Below, one piece after another: positions 1 to 7,299 of a stretch of DNA of 9,621 nucleotides. Under the pieces are notes generated by a model, which searched no databases, was not told where the DNA came from, and saw only the letters and a list, made by a program, of their open reading frames with translations. The stretch is taken from NCBI GenBank assembly GCA_003663695.1, contig QMUB01000022.1, positions 1-9,621 of the forward strand. The letters run 5' to 3'. The DNA is from Thermococci archaeon (GTDB lineage: Archaea; Methanobacteriota_B; Thermococci; Thermococcales; Thermococcaceae). Both the position numbers and the translations under genes were made by a program. The number at the start of each line of letters is the position of its first letter. Within the stretch, counting starts at the first letter, position 1.

Positions 1-674
1 TGCTGAAGTTCGCATCGCTCATAGGATTCTCACATCCCGAAAAGGCCAGAAAGCTGGATGAGCTCGTAAAGATACTCGAAAGATCCAAAAGGGACACCAA
101 CATTGATGTTGTACCCGGCACTGGAGAGATATTGAAAGAAATTAGGGGATTCTATGGGCTTAGCCTTGAAGATGCGTATGGTTCAACTTTCAGGAGCGCC
201 GTCGAGAAAGGAGAACCCATATCACGGAGGGCGCTCCAAACGGTTATCGAGAGACTGAAGGATAAAGCCACAATTTCCGCGGTTCCTGTTGAACTTCCGG
301 AAGATCTCAGACAGAGGATTGGTGAACTCGTCAAACCAGAGGAATGTGGGATGGGATATAAACAGTTCTACGAGCTTTTCAAGAGAAAACGCCGGAGAAC
401 GATACCCTATAGTTTACTCGGGAGCATTGCAAAGATTTTGGAGGATAAAGATAATAAAGCCTACAGCGAACTGGCCTGGATCCTCAGCGAGATAATAGAG
501 AAAGAGGAGAAGATTAAGGGGAAACTAACGTTTTTAGAGGAGCTTGCATACTCCGAAATCCTGTGGGAGAGGATCAGAGGGGTGAAAACGGTAGACAGCC
601 CCTATGAGCACGTATATGACCTGACCGTTGAAGGCTCGCACAGCTTCATTGCAAACGGCTTCCTCGTCCACAAC
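1..674 (+). other. Intein 1 of MCM, C-terminal portion
   Basis: About 224 residues of an intein are visible. It ends in FLVHN, and the next residue, Thr (base 675), is the +1 nucleophile of the downstream host segment [13 protein letters not shown]. The penultimate His and final Asn are the block G residues needed for C-terminal cleavage. The block F-like stretch is [20 protein letters not shown]. The first visible residues ([19 protein letters not shown], then NIDVVPG) resemble the end of a LAGLIDADG homing endonuclease domain and the linker that usually follows it. The endonuclease is therefore probably present upstream, but its catalytic motifs are not in the window. The insertion point lies between the Walker A region and Walker B. 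Confidence 0.9.
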
Positions 675-2753
675 ACTGCTGCCGCTGTGAGAGACGAGCT
701 AACAGGCTCCTGGGTGCTCGAAGCGGGTGTTTTGGTGCTGGCAGACATGGGTATTGCTTTAATAGACGAATTTGATAAGATGAACGACCGTGATAGGAGC
801 GCTATACACGAGGCACTTGAGCAGCAGAGCTATCACCGGGACTTTGAGCTCCTTTTAGCCGATGGGAGGAAGGTTAAAATCGGCGAGTTTGTTGATAGGC
901 TCATTGAAGAGAACCGCGATAATGTGATACCCGGTAAGGATACCGAAGTCCTGCCCGTCGAAGGAATACATCTTTTAGCCTACGACCTGAAGTCCCACAA
1001 AATCATAAAAGCCAGAGCCTCAAGGGTAAGCCGCCACAGAGCACCCGAAGAGTTCATCAAGCTGACTTTCAGCAATGGACGCGAGATAACCGTTACTCCA
1101 GAACACCCGATAATGATATGGAACAAAGGCATAGTTGAGGTTCCCGCTAAAGATGTGAAGAGAAAAGACCTCGTGCTGGCTGTGAGAGAGTATCCCTTTG
1201 ATATCACCGCATCATCAATAGAGTGGGACAAAAAAGGAAGACTTCCGAAGGAAGTGTTTACAGCTGATGAGAAAGCCAAGCTTGAGTTCATAAAAACACT
1301 GAAGTCACTCCCCTACTCAAAGAACACAATAACGGTCAAAGACAAAAAGCTTGCGGAGGACATCCAGGACTTCTTCCTCTCACTTGGAAAACTCACGAGA
1401 ATTAAGCGCGGGGTAAACAGGTTCTATATAGTGGAAGAGCAAAAAAAAGTGGACTTAGTGCCCATTGAGTTCCTCCATGAAATCTACAGTGCCCTGCACT
1501 TTGTTAAAATCAGCAACAAGAGAATAATCCAGAGAAACAACACAAGAACATACCTCAACAGGAAAGAATTTTTGATCCTTGCAAATGAAGCCCTAAGGGA
1601 CATTGATGAGCGCAGGAGGGCTGTGCTTGAGGATAATGCGGATGCAGTATTCAAAACAATCCACCCACTGGAGGCAGAACGCTCTTTTGGATTTATAAAA
1701 CCCCAGCTGGTAAATAAAGCTCTCAGAGACAGAGAACTCTTTGAGGACGTTAAGAGGTTTGCATTGTCAAAACTGGAGAAAGCAGAGGCCATGATTCACC
1801 GGACCGTAGAAAAGAGCTATTCCGTCTCCTTCCTCCTCGTGGAGGGAGCTGAAAGTGTAAAAAATAAAGACTCCGAGTGGGTTTACGACATCACCGTCGA
1901 ACCCTACAACCTCTTTGTCTCCCATGGTATGGTGCTCCACAACTCCATAAGCATAAGCAAGGCGGGCATTACAGCAACGCTGAACTCAAGGACAACGGTT
2001 ATAGCGGCTGCGAATCCAAAATATGGAAGGTTCAATAGAGCCAAACCACTTCCGGAGCAGCTCGATTTGCCGCCAACGCTTTTGAGCAGGTTTGATTTGA
2101 TATTTGTGCTTCTTGATGAGCCCGATGATACCATGGATTCCGAAATAGCCACCCACATCCTCAAAGTTAGAAGGGGAGAGGCGGAGGCTGTCACGCCAAA
2201 GGTTCCCTATGACCTGCTCAAAAAATACATAGCCTATGCGAGAAAGAACATTCACCCCGTTCTGAGCAAGGAGGCAATGGACGAGATTAAGCGCTACTAC
2301 ATACGGATGAGAAAGATGGGAGGCATAGGGAACGGAGATGAAGGGGTCAAGCCGATGCCCATAACCGCGAGGCAGCTTGAAGCCCTTATAAGATTGAGCG
2401 AGGCTCATGCAAGAATGCGCCTGAGTGAGGTTGTCACGAGGGAAGACGCAAAAAGGGCTATTGATATAATGGAGTACACACTAAAGCAGGTCGCAACGGA
2501 TGAGAGTGGAGAGTTTGACATTTCCATTCTGGAGGTAGGAAAATCCTCAAAGCAGATCAACAAGATTGAGAGGATGATAACCATTATAAAGCGGCTTGAG
2601 AATACCAAGGAATGGGGAGCACCCAGGGAAGAGATTATAAAGGAAGCCGTTGAGAGCGGCATGAAGGAGGATGAAGCGGAAAGACTGCTTGAGAGGCTCT
2701 TTAAAGAGGGCCAGCTTTACAGTCCAAGGGATGGCTATTATCGTGTAGCATAG
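1..2753 (+). CDS. mcm: MCM replicative DNA helicase precursor with two inteins (5'-partial)
   Basis: This is the ATP-driven hexameric helicase that unwinds DNA at the replication fork. The reading frame (codons from base 3) is open to the left window edge, so the true start lies upstream. The TTG at 132 is an internal Leu codon. Removing the two inteins joins bases 675-827 to 1944-2753. That host protein carries Walker B ([10 protein letters not shown]), sensor 1 (AAANPKYG), the arginine finger (LLSRFDLIF), sensor 2 ([12 protein letters not shown]) and a C-terminal winged-helix region ending in YYRVA. Walker A and the N-terminal DNA-binding domain are outside the window. Both inteins sit in the most conserved part of the AAA+ core, as is usual for inteins. 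The gene is followed 11 nt later by aIF2 beta, so the two are probably co-transcribed. The family assignment is very secure. Confidence 0.97.
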   Translation, partial: LKFASLIGFSHPEKARKLDELVKILERSKRDTNIDVVPGTGEILKEIRGFYGLSLEDAYGSTFRSAVEKGEPISRRALQTVIERLKDKATISAVPVELPEDLRQRIGELVKPEECGMGYKQFYELFKRKRRRTIPYSLLGSIAKILEDKDNKAYSELAWILSEIIEKEEKIKGKLTFLEELAYSEILWERIRGVKTVDSPYEHVYDLTVEGSHSFIANGFLVHNTAAAVRDELTGSWVLEAGVLVLADMGIALIDEFDKMNDRDRSAIHEALEQQSYHRDFELLLADGRKVKIGEFVDRLIEENRDNVIPGKDTEVLPVEGIHLLAYDLKSHKIIKARASRVSRHRAPEEFIKLTFSNGREITVTPEHPIMIWNKGIVEVPAKDVKRKDLVLAVREYPFDITASSIEWDKKGRLPKEVFTADEKAKLEFIKTLKSLPYSKNTITVKDKKLAEDIQDFFLSLGKLTRIKRGVNRFYIVEEQKKVDLVPIEFLHEIYSALHFVKISNKRIIQRNNTRTYLNRKEFLILANEALRDIDERRRAVLEDNADAVFKTIHPLEAERSFGFIKPQLVNKALRDRELFEDVKRFALSKLEKAEAMIHRTVEKSYSVSFLLVEGAESVKNKDSEWVYDITVEPYNLFVSHGMVLHNSISISKAGITATLNSRTTVIAAANPKYGRFNRAKPLPEQLDLPPTLLSRFDLIFVLLDEPDDTMDSEIATHILKVRRGEAEAVTPKVPYDLLKKYIAYARKNIHPVLSKEAMDEIKRYYIRMRKMGGIGNGDEGVKPMPITARQLEALIRLSEAHARMRLSEVVTREDAKRAIDIMEYTLKQVATDESGEFDISILEVGKSSKQINKIERMITIIKRLENTKEWGAPREEIIKEAVESGMKEDEAERLLERLFKEGQLYSPRDGYYRVA
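828..1943 (+). other. Intein 2 of MCM, complete, with a degenerate endonuclease region
   Basis: This is a 372-residue in-frame insertion between the host residues HEALEQQ and SISISKAG, which are contiguous in intein-free MCM proteins. It begins with Ser1 ([13 protein letters not shown], block A). Block B is [11 protein letters not shown], with the TxxH pattern. Block F is [18 protein letters not shown], and it ends VLHN before the +1 Ser. All splicing residues look intact. The middle (about residues 140-335) contains a stretch like the second half of a LAGLIDADG domain ([20 protein letters not shown]) and a VDLVPIEFL linker. I see no recognisable LAGLIDADG helix in the usual position, so the homing endonuclease is probably inactive while protein splicing is kept. 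Confidence 0.92.
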
Positions 2754-2759
2754 GAGGTG
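2753..2759 (+). promoter_or_regulatory. Ribosome binding site for aIF2 beta overlapping the mcm stop codon
   Basis: GGAGGTG starts on the last base of the mcm stop codon and lies 5 nt before the ATG at 2765. It matches the archaeal anti-Shine-Dalgarno closely. It fixes the start of aIF2 beta and points to translation from a shared mcm-aIF2 beta message. Confidence 0.85.
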
Positions 2760-2764
2760 GAAAG

Positions 2765-3190
2765 ATGATAGAAGAAAAGTTTTACGATTATGAAGGACTT
2801 TTGGAAAAAGCCTACGAGGAGCTTCCTGAGAATGTGAAGCACCACGGCTCAAGATTTGAAGTTCCCCCTGCTTCCGTTACGATAGAGGGAAACAAGACAA
2901 TCATTGACAACTTCATGGACATAGCAGAGGCTATGAATAGAGACCCTCAGCACTTGCTGAAGTTCGTATTGAAGGAGGTCGCCACGGCAGGATCTTTGGA
3001 AGGAAGGCGTGTTATTTTGCAGGGCCGCTTTACTCCCTACCTAATAGGGAACAAACTCAAGAAGTACCTCAAGGAGTATGTGATCTGTCCGGTCTGTGGA
3101 GCACCCGATACAAAGATCATCAAAAAAGGACGCTTCCACTACCTTAAATGTGAGGCTTGCGGTGCTGAAACACCCATTGCCCACCTTTGA
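2765..3190 (+). CDS. Translation initiation factor aIF2, subunit beta
   Basis: This encodes the 141-residue beta subunit of the heterotrimeric factor aIF2, which delivers initiator Met-tRNA to the small ribosomal subunit. The length is normal for archaea. The N-terminal helix ([21 protein letters not shown]) is the part that contacts the gamma subunit in this family. The central alpha/beta domain includes the conserved stretch [22 protein letters not shown]. The C-terminal zinc ribbon has four cysteines (C108, C111, C129, C132; CPVC and CEAC). The ATG is chosen because a strong GGAGGTG sits 5 nt upstream. The gene lies 11 nt behind mcm in the same orientation, which suggests one operon linking replication and translation genes. 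The sequence looks intact with no anomaly. Confidence 0.97.
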   Translation: MIEEKFYDYEGLLEKAYEELPENVKHHGSRFEVPPASVTIEGNKTIIDNFMDIAEAMNRDPQHLLKFVLKEVATAGSLEGRRVILQGRFTPYLIGNKLKKYLKEYVICPVCGAPDTKIIKKGRFHYLKCEACGAETPIAHL

Positions 3191-3216
3191 GTTCTTCTCT
3201 CTATTTAATTTTCTTC
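3191..3216 (+). terminator. T-rich terminator after aIF2 beta
   Basis: Directly behind the TGA stop comes a pyrimidine- and T-rich run (GTTCTTCTCTCTATTTAATTTTCTT). Thermococcales RNA polymerase stops at such T-rich tracts without needing a hairpin. This is the probable end of the mcm-aIF2 beta transcript. Confidence 0.5.
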
Positions 3217-3281
3217 AATTGACCTTGAAGGGCAAGGCTTTCAAAAGAAAAAAGTAATTTTGATGAGTTTATACTCTTCAT

Positions 3282-3518
3282 TTGTTCTTAGTTAGTTTGG
3301 GCGGTTCTGCATTCGCATTGTACGGTGACGCAGAACTCCATAACAGTGCTGTGGAATACATGAAGCATGGGTGGAGAATGGATGATTTGGAAGAGATAAG
3401 AGCCAGAATTTGGGTGAACATTCACGCACTTCCAAGAGTAAGTGATGTCAGAAGAGCATATTTAAATGAAAAAGCCGCTGTTGAGCTTTTAAAAGCAGCT
3501 ATATCCGAGATAACATGA
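3282..3518 (+). CDS. Small orphan frame of unknown function, possibly a gene fragment
   Basis: I do not recognise this 78-codon frame. It reads like real protein: a Gly-rich LGGSAFALYGDAEL segment, then charged amphipathic helices (DDLEEIRARIWVNIHALPRV, RRAYLNEKAAVELLKAA). It has no membrane segment. The only start ahead of the Gly-rich part is TTG at 3282, with no Shine-Dalgarno. An in-frame TGA lies just upstream at 3264-3266, and the first ATG (3360) would remove that segment. The Gly-rich turn faintly recalls the C-terminal motif of GHMP-type kinases, but nothing else supports that. It could be the C-terminal remnant of a longer gene, or a short gene with an unusual start. It lies alone between aIF2 beta and polB. 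Confidence 0.45.
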   Translation: MFLVSLGGSAFALYGDAELHNSAVEYMKHGWRMDDLEEIRARIWVNIHALPRVSDVRRAYLNEKAAVELLKAAISEIT

Positions 3519-3537
3519 TTTTCTCTTTTCCTTTTTA
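3519..3537 (+). terminator. T-rich run after the orphan frame
   Basis: Immediately after the TGA at 3516-3518 the sequence is almost pure pyrimidine (TTTTCTCTTTTCCTTTTTA). This is a good intrinsic terminator for this group. It supports the idea that the upstream frame is, or was, a transcribed gene, and it isolates polB from upstream transcription. Confidence 0.45.
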
Positions 3538-3544
3538 ATAGAGT

Positions 3545-3584
3545 TAAGGTTTATTAGGTTCTAGAGCCATAAATTCTTCTGGTG
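3545..3584 (+). promoter_or_regulatory. Promoter and ribosome binding site of polB
   Basis: A TATA-like TTTATTA (3550-3556) is preceded by a purine-rich BRE-like TAAGG. About 25 nt downstream would place the transcript start near 3578. GGTG at 3581-3584 then sits 6 nt before the ATG at 3591. The very short leader is typical of Thermococcales. The TATA match is only moderate. Confidence 0.4.
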
Positions 3585-3590
3585 TGAGGG

Positions 3591-5912
3591 ATGATACTCG
3601 ATACAGATTATATAACAGAAAATGGAAAGCCCGTTATCAGGATTTTTAAGAAGGAAAAGGGAGAATTCAAAATCGAGTATGACAGGAATTTTGAGCCATA
3701 CATATATGCCCTCTTAGAGGATGATGAATCAATTGAGGACATCAAAAAGATAACCGGTGAGAGGCACGGAAAAAAAGTTAGAATTATACGGGTGGAGAAA
3801 GTTAAAAAGAAATTCCTAGGAGAACCCATAGAAGTCTGGAAACTTGTTTTCGAGCATCCTCAGGATGTCCCCGCAATTAGAGACGCTATAAGGAGCCATC
3901 CTGCCGTGAGAGAAATTTTTGAGTATGATATTCCCTTCGCAAAGCGCTATCTTATCGATAAAGGTTTGGTTCCAATGGAAGGTGGGGAGGAGCTGAAGCT
4001 TCTCGCATTTGATATCGAAACCTTTTATCATGAAGGGGATGAGTTTGCAGAGGGCGAAATTTTGATGATAAGCTACGCTGATGAGAGTGGCGCCAAGGTA
4101 ATTACATGGAAGAAAATAGATCTTCCCTACGTAGAAGTGGTTTCCACAGAGAGAGAAGCCATAAAGAGATTTCTGCAGGTTTTAAGGGAAAAGGATCCTG
4201 ATGTTCTTCTTACATATAATGGGGACAACTTTGATTTCGCATATATCAAAAAAAGGTGTGAGAAGCTTGGATTGAAGTTTACGATTGGGAGAGAGGGCAG
4301 TGAGCCAAAAATCCAGAGAATGGGTGATCGTTTTGCTGTTGAAGTCAAGGGGAGAATACACCTCGATTTATACCCTGTTGTAAGACATACCATAAGATTG
4401 CCTACATATACACTTGAAGCCGTCTATGAAGCAGTTTTTGGGAAAAAGAAGGAGAAGGTATACGCCGAGGAAATAGCAGAAGCATGGAAGAGCGAGGAGG
4501 GGCTTAAGAGAGTCGCGCAGTACTCCATGGAGGATGCGAGGGCTACATATGAGCTCGGCAGGGAGTTCTTCCCGATGGAAGTGGAGCTCGCCAAACTCAT
4601 AGGACAGAGCGTATGGGATGTTTCGAGATCAAGCACGGGCAATCTCGTGGAGTGGTATCTTCTGAGGGTTGCCTACGAAAGGAATGAACTCGCACCCAAT
4701 AAGCCCGGCGGTGAAGAATATCAAAGGAGAATGAGGAGCTCATACATAGGCGGTTATGTTAAGGAGCCTGAAAAGGGATTGTGGGAGAGCATAGCGTACT
4801 TAGATTTTCGCTCATTATACCCCTCCATAATCGTCACGCACAATGTTTCTCCGGATACGCTTGAAAAGGAGTGCAAAAACTACGATGTGGCGCCTATAGT
4901 TGGCTATCGTTTCTGTAAGGACTTTAAAGGCTTCATTCCAAGCATTCTGGAGGATCTCATAGAAACCAGACAGAAGGTCAAGAGGAAGATGAAAGCCACA
5001 ATTGACCCGATTGAGAAGAAAATGCTCGATTACAGGCAGCGGGCTTTGAAGATTCTGGCAAATTCATATTACGGCTACCAGGGTTATCCAAAAGCAAGGT
5101 GGTACTCAAAGGAGTGCGCCGAAAGCGTCACAGCATGGGGCAGGCACTACATAGAAACGACAATTAAAGAGGCGGAGAAATTTGGATTTAAGGTGCTCTA
5201 TGCCGACACGGATGGATTTTTTGCCACAATTCCAAATGAAAAACCAGAAACTATCAAGAGCAAGGCTAAGAAATTCTTGAAGCACATAAATGAAAAGCTC
5301 CCTGGAATGCTTGAGCTTGAATACGAAGGCTTCTATTTAAGGGGCTTCTTTGTGACCAAGAAGAAGTATGCCCTCATTGATGAAGATGGACACATAACCA
5401 CGAGAGGGCTTGAAGTTGTGAGGAGAGATTGGAGCGAGATAGCCAAAGAGACCCAGGCAAAAGTTTTGGAGGTCATTCTACGGGAAGGTAGCATTGAAAA
5501 GGCAGCGGGAATCGTAAAGAAAGTCGTCGAGGATCTCGCCAACTACCGCGTGCCCGTGGAGAAACTTATAATCCACGAGCAGATTACACGTGAGTTAAAG
5601 GATTACAAAGCCACAGGGCCCCATGTGGCGATAGCAAAGCGTCTTCAGGCGAGGGGCATTAAGGTAAAACCCGGCACCATAATAAGCTATGTGGTTTTAA
5701 AAGGGAGCAAAAAGATAAGCGACAGGGTAATCCTGTTCGATGAGTACGATTCCAGCCGACACAAATATGACCCCGATTACTATATTCACAATCAGGTTCT
5801 TCCGGCGGTGCTTAGAATCCTCGAAGCCTTTGGATATAAAGAGAAGGATCTGGAGTATCAAAGAATGAAACAGACAGGGCTTGGAGCCTGGCTGAAAATG
5901 GGGAAGAAGTGA
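3591..5912 (+). CDS. polB: Family B replicative/repair DNA polymerase with proofreading exonuclease
   Basis: This is a 773-residue archaeal DNA polymerase B of the Vent/Deep Vent/Pfu type, normal in length and without inteins. The N-terminal uracil-sensing pocket is present ([12 protein letters not shown]90, V93), so template-uracil stalling is expected. The 3'-5' exonuclease has Exo I (FDIETFY; D141, E143), Exo II (TYNGDNFD; N210, D215) and Exo III ([12 protein letters not shown]311, D315). The linker [12 protein letters not shown] leads into the polymerase core: motif A ([12 protein letters not shown]405), motif B ([14 protein letters not shown]487) and motif C (YADTDGF, D539 and D541). The C-terminal thumb ends [12 protein letters not shown]. 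All catalytic residues are in place, so the enzyme should be active. Common intein sites in motifs A, B and C are empty. By recollection of the sequences it is close to the T. litoralis enzyme. Confidence 0.98.
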   Translation: MILDTDYITENGKPVIRIFKKEKGEFKIEYDRNFEPYIYALLEDDESIEDIKKITGERHGKKVRIIRVEKVKKKFLGEPIEVWKLVFEHPQDVPAIRDAIRSHPAVREIFEYDIPFAKRYLIDKGLVPMEGGEELKLLAFDIETFYHEGDEFAEGEILMISYADESGAKVITWKKIDLPYVEVVSTEREAIKRFLQVLREKDPDVLLTYNGDNFDFAYIKKRCEKLGLKFTIGREGSEPKIQRMGDRFAVEVKGRIHLDLYPVVRHTIRLPTYTLEAVYEAVFGKKKEKVYAEEIAEAWKSEEGLKRVAQYSMEDARATYELGREFFPMEVELAKLIGQSVWDVSRSSTGNLVEWYLLRVAYERNELAPNKPGGEEYQRRMRSSYIGGYVKEPEKGLWESIAYLDFRSLYPSIIVTHNVSPDTLEKECKNYDVAPIVGYRFCKDFKGFIPSILEDLIETRQKVKRKMKATIDPIEKKMLDYRQRALKILANSYYGYQGYPKARWYSKECAESVTAWGRHYIETTIKEAEKFGFKVLYADTDGFFATIPNEKPETIKSKAKKFLKHINEKLPGMLELEYEGFYLRGFFVTKKKYALIDEDGHITTRGLEVVRRDWSEIAKETQAKVLEVILREGSIEKAAGIVKKVVEDLANYRVPVEKLIIHEQITRELKDYKATGPHVAIAKRLQARGIKVKPGTIISYVVLKGSKKISDRVILFDEYDSSRHKYDPDYYIHNQVLPAVLRILEAFGYKEKDLEYQRMKQTGLGAWLKMGKK

Positions 5913-6096
5913 CATCTTCCCGCTAGGCCTTCGTAAGGTAAGAGAACTTTTCATCTTTTATTATAAGTGCCATGTGGAGGAAGCAGCTGAAGTTGTGAAG
6001 ATAATAATCCAATGTGGAGAACCCTTGATAAACAAACTGCTGATTATTGATCTAGCGCAGAACTCCTTTGACATGATAGATCCTGAGCGACCCTGA
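5896..6096 (+). pseudogene. Decayed coding remnant downstream of polB, possibly HEPN-like
   Basis: A frame different from polB is open from 5896 to a TGA at 6094-6096 and reads protein-like from about 5962: YKCHVEEAAEVVKIIIQCGE, then PLINKLLIIDLAQNSFDMIDPE. It contains no ATG. The only usable start is a GTG at 5974 without a Shine-Dalgarno, so this looks like a broken gene. The pattern of an aromatic/Cys helix, EEAAE, a Lys four residues later, then a Gly and a second helix ending in a DLA stretch recalls HEPN domains, which often pair with nucleotidyltransferase toxins or antitoxins. That match is by eye and weak. The remnant lies between convergent polB and the TOPRIM gene, a likely place for genomic debris. 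Confidence 0.3.
5901..5921 (+). terminator. Hairpin across the polB stop codon, followed by a T-rich tract
   Basis: GGGAAGA (5901-5907) and TCTTCCC (5915-5921) form a perfect 7-bp stem with a 7-nt loop that contains the TGA stop codon. T-rich sequence follows at 5948-5964 (TTTTCATCTTTTATTAT). The arrangement may end or protect the 3' end of the polB mRNA. A hairpin is not required for archaeal termination, so its role is inferred. Confidence 0.45.
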
Positions 6097-6141
6097 GATG
6101 GAAAGACATGGTACGGATAGGATTTGGTATTTATGACATCG

Positions 6142-7218
6142 TCATGGGAGTAGTGCTGTCATTTTTCTATAAATTCCTTCACTTTTCAGGACTTTCTCCA
6201 CCTTCCACTTTGGAGTTCTCATTATGCTCATCTCGTAAAAGCCCTCGAGATTGCCCCAGAACTTCTTTGAAGCCATCGCCAGATAAATAACCTCTTTGGG
6301 CTTGAGTTTTCTCCTTAAATCAACGCAGAGTATGTTTATAGCTCTCTCGAGCTTTTTAAACGTCCTATCACCTTCAAGGATTGCAAGCATGAAATCCTCG
6401 ACGGCTGGCTTTTCCCATTCTATGCAGGGACCAAGTTCTATCCTCGCCCCAATTAGAAGAGGAACAACCGTGACATCTCCCACCCTAAAGTTTTCACCTT
6501 CTGTTGAATATTCAAAGGAAGAAAGCTTTCCCCTTATGGAATCAATGACTCTCTCCTCACTCTCATCTATGTCCATTGCAACCCCTATCTTATCAACGGC
6601 AAACTCAAAAACTTCCATGGCCCTAAGGAGGTTCCCTAGATTTCTTATGACCCCCGAGTTCCCCTCGCTGGGAATAATCGCGATATAGGCTCCGTCTTTA
6701 ACTATGAGCTCATAGTTATCCCTTTCAAAAAGTCTTTCCATGAGCTTCAGATTATCGGGAATGTCTCTCCGTGCATCTTTAAAACCAAAAAGCTTTTTAT
6801 ACGCTGCTTTGAAGAATTTTGAGTCCGTTTTTCCCTCCACGAAGATCACGCTAACTCTCTTCCAGGATTTAGATTCCGCCCCCCTTAAGTCAAAATCGAG
6901 ATATTTCCTCAACTCGTAGGCTTCCTTAAACGTCAGAGACTCTCCTGTGTCAGAATAAATCAAAAAGTTTTCTTCACCCCTTTTGAATCGTTCGAGTATA
7001 AGATCCACAAGTTCAAGACTCGAGGTAACTACTATCTCATCCCCTTTAAGGGATGATACAAATGCTTTTAGCTCATTTCTGTTCTTTCCATACTCGGGAA
7101 AAAGGATTTTCTCATCATTTTTGCTCTCCAAAATATTCTCATAGCTTTTTCCGGTAATGAGTATCATCAACATCACGCTCAGCCTTTCGTCTTCTTCACC
7201 GATCAGTATTGGATTCAC
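6142..7218 (-). CDS. TOPRIM-domain protein (DUF3226-like), function unknown
   Basis: This 358-residue soluble protein has a central TOPRIM fold, the metal-binding module of primases, topoisomerases and OLD-family nucleases. The first motif is VIFVEGKTDSKFF (E128). The second is IGVAMDIDES (D216, D218). These acidic residues are the expected Mg-binding set. The segment IIPSEGNSGVIRNLGNLLRAM between them suits the DUF3226 type of archaeal TOPRIM proteins, a label given from memory. The N-terminal 110 residues are an additional domain without a known motif, and the C-terminus is helical and basic. Start: GTG at 7218 directly follows an in-frame TGA and may lie inside a guide-RNA candidate. ATG at 7173 (residue 16), preceded by AAGG, is a good alternative. 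It is divergent from the TauE-like gene. Nuclease or strand-passing activity is not shown. Confidence 0.82.
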   Translation of the reverse strand: MNPILIGEEDERLSVMLMILITGKSYENILESKNDEKILFPEYGKNRNELKAFVSSLKGDEIVVTSSLELVDLILERFKRGEENFLIYSDTGESLTFKEAYELRKYLDFDLRGAESKSWKRVSVIFVEGKTDSKFFKAAYKKLFGFKDARRDIPDNLKLMERLFERDNYELIVKDGAYIAIIPSEGNSGVIRNLGNLLRAMEVFEFAVDKIGVAMDIDESEERVIDSIRGKLSSFEYSTEGENFRVGDVTVVPLLIGARIELGPCIEWEKPAVEDFMLAILEGDRTFKKLERAINILCVDLRRKLKPKEVIYLAMASKKFWGNLEGFYEMSIMRTPKWKVEKVLKSEGIYRKMTALLP

Positions 7219-7230
7219 TCATCATCGCAA
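7174..7230 (-). ncRNA. Candidate box C/D guide sRNA overlapping the TOPRIM gene start
   Basis: On the - strand the order is: C box ATGATGA (7225-7219), exactly 12 nt, D' box CTGA (7206-7203), 3 nt, a C'-like GTGAAGA (7199-7193), 10 nt, D box CTGA (7182-7179). The spacings match archaeal C/D sRNAs that guide ribose methylation. A TATA box at 7256-7249 predicts transcription from about 7227, just before the C box. The two guides would be GTGAATCCAATA and AGACGAAAGG. I could not match either to an rRNA target, the C' box is imperfect, and the terminal sequences are not complementary, so chance remains possible. Confidence 0.4.
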
Positions 7231-7248
7231 AATTAATTCTGCACAGGA

Positions 7249-7256
7249 TAATATAA
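7249..7256 (-). promoter_or_regulatory. TATA box for the - strand (sRNA candidate / TOPRIM gene)
   Basis: The - strand reads TTATATTA here. Its centre near 7252 puts transcription initiation at about 7227, some 9 nt ahead of the GTG at 7218 and 2 nt ahead of the C box. It is half of a divergent promoter pair in the 81-bp gap. Confidence 0.45.
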
Positions 7257-7264
7257 CATTAGCG

Positions 7265-7280
7265 GAAAAGCATTAAATAT
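7265..7280 (+). promoter_or_regulatory. BRE/TATA promoter of the TauE-like gene, probably leaderless
   Basis: GAAAAG (BRE-like) precedes ATTAAATAT (7272-7280). The TATA centre is about 24 nt from the ATG at 7300. Transcription should therefore begin at or next to the start codon, giving a leaderless message. This agrees with the lack of a clear Shine-Dalgarno before the gene. Confidence 0.5.
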
Positions 7281-7299
7281 CCGGAGCATAGTATGAACT

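Noticed and set aside
132..134. TTG at 132 as start of the mcm frame
   Set aside because: The same frame is open upstream to the window edge and codes for the endonuclease end of intein 1, so this is an internal Leu codon.
3260..3266. A C-box-like TTGATGA upstream of the orphan frame as a second C/D sRNA
   Set aside because: No D or D' box (CTGA) follows at a suitable distance on that strand.
6108..6290. Short + strand frame beginning MVRIGFGIYDIV
   Set aside because: Most of it is antisense to the C-terminus of the TOPRIM protein, and there is no family match.
6296..6688. 130-residue + strand Ser-rich frame within the TOPRIM gene
   Set aside because: It is an antisense shadow of a well-supported protein with a low-complexity Ser/Thr composition typical of such shadows.
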